From Desulfonema limicola (GTDB lineage Bacteria; Desulfobacterota; Desulfobacteria; Desulfobacterales; DYRC01): 8,166 nt of DNA. Under the pieces are notes generated by a model. The model searched no databases and was not told the origin of the DNA. It was given only the letters and a program-made list of their open reading frames with translations. Where the stretch lies: assembly GCA_020718925.1 (NCBI GenBank), contig DYRC01000183.1:1-8166 (forward strand). Reading direction: 5' to 3'. The translations under genes and the position numbers were made by a program. This document shows positions 6,476 through 8,166 of this stretch, in pieces. Each line of letters opens with the position of its first letter. Position 1 is the first letter of the stretch.

Positions 6476-6775
6476 ATGAATATAACAGAAGCGATCAGAG
6501 AAACTCTTGATGAGTTTTTGGAAATGAGTTCGGACGAACTTGATAAGGTGATTGAGCAACATAAAGAAGGGGATATTGCGCTTTCCCTTCTTGATGCGGG
6601 TTATTTTGATGAGTTATATCATAATAAAATTGAATATTATCAATTACTTGAATACAGACAAAACGTAAGCTATCATGTTCGTGTACCTTTTGTTTATGAA
6701 TTTAAGTATGAAAAGATTAATACTGAATCATTAACTATTACCTGCGATGATTATTTATATGAATGTGCTGCATAA
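6476..6775 (+). CDS. Small antitoxin candidate, CmdA-like position
   Basis: I recognise no sequence family for this 99-residue protein; the call rests on context. It starts 3 bases after the stop of the transferase gene with no clear ribosome-binding site, so translation is probably coupled to that gene. Residues 1-47 are acidic and helical (AIRETLDEFLEM, SSDELDKVIEQHKEG). Residues 43-99 hold 10 Tyr and 3 Phe in 57 positions, with basic residues between (YYQLLEYRQNVSYHVRV, FVYEFKY) and end in YLYECAA. In toxin-antitoxin-chaperone systems the antitoxin carries an aggregation-prone, chaperone-addiction segment that the SecB-like partner must bind. SecB prefers aromatic and basic stretches, so this half is a fitting candidate. 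The expected role is to neutralise the transferase while the chaperone is available. Confidence 0.6.
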   Translation: MNITEAIRETLDEFLEMSSDELDKVIEQHKEGDIALSLLDAGYFDELYHNKIEYYQLLEYRQNVSYHVRVPFVYEFKYEKINTESLTITCDDYLYECAA

Positions 6776-6786
6776 ACAGGTGAAAA

Positions 6787-7227
6787 ATGTCAGATGATAA
6801 AAATAAATATTTCAAACTTCACGGTATTCAATTGAAATCAGTTAATGTAACCGAACTGTTTATAAAGGTAAAACATATAAATGAGGCTCAAACAGAGAAT
6901 AAAACAGAGTTTACCATACAGTCAGGGTGCAGCGAATATGATGAGGAAAAAAAGGTTATCCATGTAGGATTGCAATTCCGATACGGAACCGAAGAAAAGT
7001 CCGATACTCCGTTTTTGATGAGGATTGAGTTATCCGGAGAGTTTGAAATAGATGAAGATCAATTTGATAAGAAGTATGTAAATGACTGGGCTATGAAAAA
7101 CGCACCTGCTATTTTATTTCCTTTTTTAAGAGAGCAAGCTTATGCTCTTTCTATCAGATGCGGCTTTCCTCCGTTTATCTTACCGCTTATACAACTGCCT
7201 TCCATACAAAAAGCATCTTCTTCATAG
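6787..7227 (+). CDS. SecB-like chaperone of a toxin-antitoxin-chaperone operon, CmdC-like
   Basis: This 146-residue protein is close to the usual SecB length (about 140-170). The first strand FKLHGIQLKSVNVTELFIKV has the diverged SecB-like opening. The middle has VIHVGLQFRYG and PFLMRIELSGEFEID strands. The C-terminal block around Asp100-Trp101 to Pro129 (NDWAMKNAPAILFPFLRE, then CGFPPFILPLIQLPSI) carries the SecB signature of N-x-P-x-I-L-F-P followed by R-E and a G-F-P-P loop. It is linked to a toxin/antitoxin pair rather than to the grxC/gpsA genes that usually surround the housekeeping secB, so it is more likely the dedicated chaperone of the operon. AGG at 6778-6780 serves as the ribosome-binding site, 11 bases after the preceding stop. 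The tail QKASSS is short and lacks a Cys/His zinc-binding end. Confidence 0.85.
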   Translation: MSDDKNKYFKLHGIQLKSVNVTELFIKVKHINEAQTENKTEFTIQSGCSEYDEEKKVIHVGLQFRYGTEEKSDTPFLMRIELSGEFEIDEDQFDKKYVNDWAMKNAPAILFPFLREQAYALSIRCGFPPFILPLIQLPSIQKASSS

Positions 7228-7291
7228 ACAAAAACATTATGGGATTGTGTAATGCACCGATTCCGAACTTGCCGACAATCCTCCGATTTGA

Positions 7292-8166
7292 TCAAAACAC
7301 CGAATTGATAAAACACCCGCCACCGCCTGAATCCGATTCCGGCTGTGGCGGCACGTAATTGACTTTGACCGTTACCGGCTGTGATTTTCCTACGCAACCA
7401 TCAGCATCTTTCACATAAAACACCACCGGGAAAATATTCACATCATCAGGATTATCCGGCTTGCTGAATATCACATTTCCGGGATTCTGCTTATCCGAAT
7501 TGGGTGCGCCGCCGAAATACCAGAAATATTGATATGGCGCGTTGCCGCCAGTAACATCTCCTTGAAATTTTACCGATTCGCCTTTGCTGATAATCGCTGT
7601 TGAAGACGGAGAAACAATTTTTGCGGTCGGTGGATTCACGCAATTGCCTGATTCAAGTTTGAGCGTTATGGCAGAAGTCTGATCTTCCTTAATCGCCTGA
7701 TTCGGATAAGACACAGACGCATAACCCGGCGCAAACGGCGTAACCGTGAATGTTCCGCTTTTCTGTACAATGGTGAAATGTCCGTACTGATCCGTAATAT
7801 CCGATCCGCCGCCGCTCGTTCTCACACCTGCGCCTGCAATGCCTTTTCCTGATTCATCAACAATTGTGCCGGTAAATTCGCCGTGAAATCCGCCTGCGCT
7901 CGGCTGATACAGTTCGAGATCATATCTGATCGTATTTCCGAAAACATCAGGATTCAGATTGGCAAGTTTCACATAATACCGCCCCGCTTTGGCAAATTTC
8001 CATGATAACAGCTTGTTCTCTCCTGAAATTTTCGCGCTTTTCATCTCGGTAAGCAGCGTTTTTCCGTCAGCGTCATACAATGCGATTGACGGATCGCAGA
8101 ACACGCTCATATTGCTGACTCTGACCGTATAAGTCTGATCCGCAGCCGCATTGAATTTTATCCAGT
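7292..8166 (-). CDS. Secreted or surface multidomain protein (PPC, carboxypeptidase-regulatory-like, PKD-like, CFI C-terminal motif), N-terminus outside the window
   Basis: The frame stays open to the right edge of the window (WIKFNAAADQTYTVRVSN precedes the first Met), so the start lies beyond 8166 and 290 C-terminal residues are visible. Residues 1-88 form a bacterial pre-peptidase C-terminal (PPC)-like domain: WIKF, IALYDADGKTLL, GRYYVKLAN. Residues 94-171 form a carboxypeptidase-regulatory-like beta-sandwich: FTGTIVDESGKGIAGAGV, DQYGHFTI, and PGYASV. Residues 174-270 form a PKD-like domain (YQYFWYFGGAP, VVFYVKDADGC). A Pro/Ser/Asp linker leads to SGGGGCFINSVF and a TGA stop. Gly-rich CFI tails are known in deltaproteobacterial exported proteins as CFI-box C-terminal motifs. 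This is surely an exported protein; its enzymatic part, if any, is upstream. It converges on the chaperone gene across 64 bases in which I see no clear terminator. Confidence 0.8.
   Translation of the reverse strand, partial: WIKFNAAADQTYTVRVSNMSVFCDPSIALYDADGKTLLTEMKSAKISGENKLLSWKFAKAGRYYVKLANLNPDVFGNTIRYDLELYQPSAGGFHGEFTGTIVDESGKGIAGAGVRTSGGGSDITDQYGHFTIVQKSGTFTVTPFAPGYASVSYPNQAIKEDQTSAITLKLESGNCVNPPTAKIVSPSSTAIISKGESVKFQGDVTGGNAPYQYFWYFGGAPNSDKQNPGNVIFSKPDNPDDVNIFPVVFYVKDADGCVGKSQPVTVKVNYVPPQPESDSGGGGCFINSVF
7317..7351. repeat. Imperfect inverted repeat inside the linker codons before the CFI motif
   Basis: Two 17-base arms (7317-7333 and 7335-7351) pair at 15 positions around a single central base. 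They lie in the codons for P-P-Q-P-E-S-D-S-G-G-G-G, where Pro (CCG) and Gly (GGC) codons are naturally complementary. It may fold in mRNA near the 3' end of the gene, or be only a by-product of amino-acid composition. Confidence 0.35.

Noticed and set aside
6787..7227. Housekeeping secB
   Set aside because: It sits in a toxin-antitoxin operon of foreign composition without the usual secB neighbours, and its sequence is diverged in the first half, so a dedicated chaperone is more likely.
7140..7397. 85-residue minus-strand and 66-residue plus-strand frames at the end of the chaperone gene
   Set aside because: Both overlap the conserved SecB-like end or the PKD-like gene out of frame; the Pro/Ser/Asp-rich ending of one simply reflects the inverted repeat at 7317-7351.
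1..8166. CRISPR array, tRNA, rRNA or riboswitch
   Set aside because: No regularly spaced repeats, cloverleaf-like sequence or recognisable structured leader was seen on either strand.

Overview
The window suggests a Gram-negative, probably deltaproteobacterial (Desulfobacterota-like) genome. The pointers are an outer-membrane beta-barrel gene, a TPR/Ig-like exported protein with a FlgT/CsgG-like tail, a secreted PPC/PKD-type protein ending in a Gly-rich CFI motif, and a DUF433/DUF5615 toxin-antitoxin pair. This lineage call is inference; the window has no rRNA or other phylogenetic marker.

Layout, left to right. (1) 1-360 (+): the 3' part of a small membrane-anchored beta-rich protein. (2) 391-468 (-): the leftover 3' end of a gene paralogous to the large gene further right. 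(3) 462-1020 (-): a type II toxin-antitoxin operon (DUF433 antitoxin, then DUF5615 PIN-like toxin). (4) 1123-3018 (-): a 631-residue exported protein with TPR repeats, three Ig-like domains and a FlgT-like C-terminus. Its last 18 codons occur again, almost base for base, in the remnant at 391-447, so the toxin-antitoxin module lies between 56-bp perfect direct repeats. (5) 3019-3166: a divergent promoter region with two copies of an ATTAGCCGGG element. (6) 3167-4480 (+): a DUF4143-type AAA ATPase. (7) 4477-5805 (-): a FadL/PorV-like outer-membrane protein, convergent with the ATPase gene; the two stop codons share TTAA. (8) 5806-5944: a second divergent regulatory region with a perfect palindrome and a strong promoter. 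(9) 5945-7227 (+): a tight three-gene operon. (10) 7292-8166 (-): the 3' part of a surface or secreted multidomain protein.

The most notable system is the operon at 5945-7227. It encodes a 175-residue ADP-ribosyltransferase-like protein (HGT and GxGIYFW motifs), a 99-residue protein with an acidic helical N-terminus and a very Tyr-rich C-terminus, and a 146-residue SecB-like chaperone. This order (transferase toxin, small antitoxin, SecB-like chaperone) matches the toxin-antitoxin-chaperone organisation of CmdTAC, an anti-phage system in which the toxin ADP-ribosylates mRNA and the chaperone keeps the antitoxin stable until phage protein titrates it. The operon is visibly more AT-rich than its neighbours, which fits an acquired defence cassette between housekeeping envelope genes.

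Two addiction or defence modules of different type therefore sit within about 7 kb, interleaved with cell-envelope genes. Nothing looks like a CRISPR array, tRNA, rRNA or complete insertion sequence.
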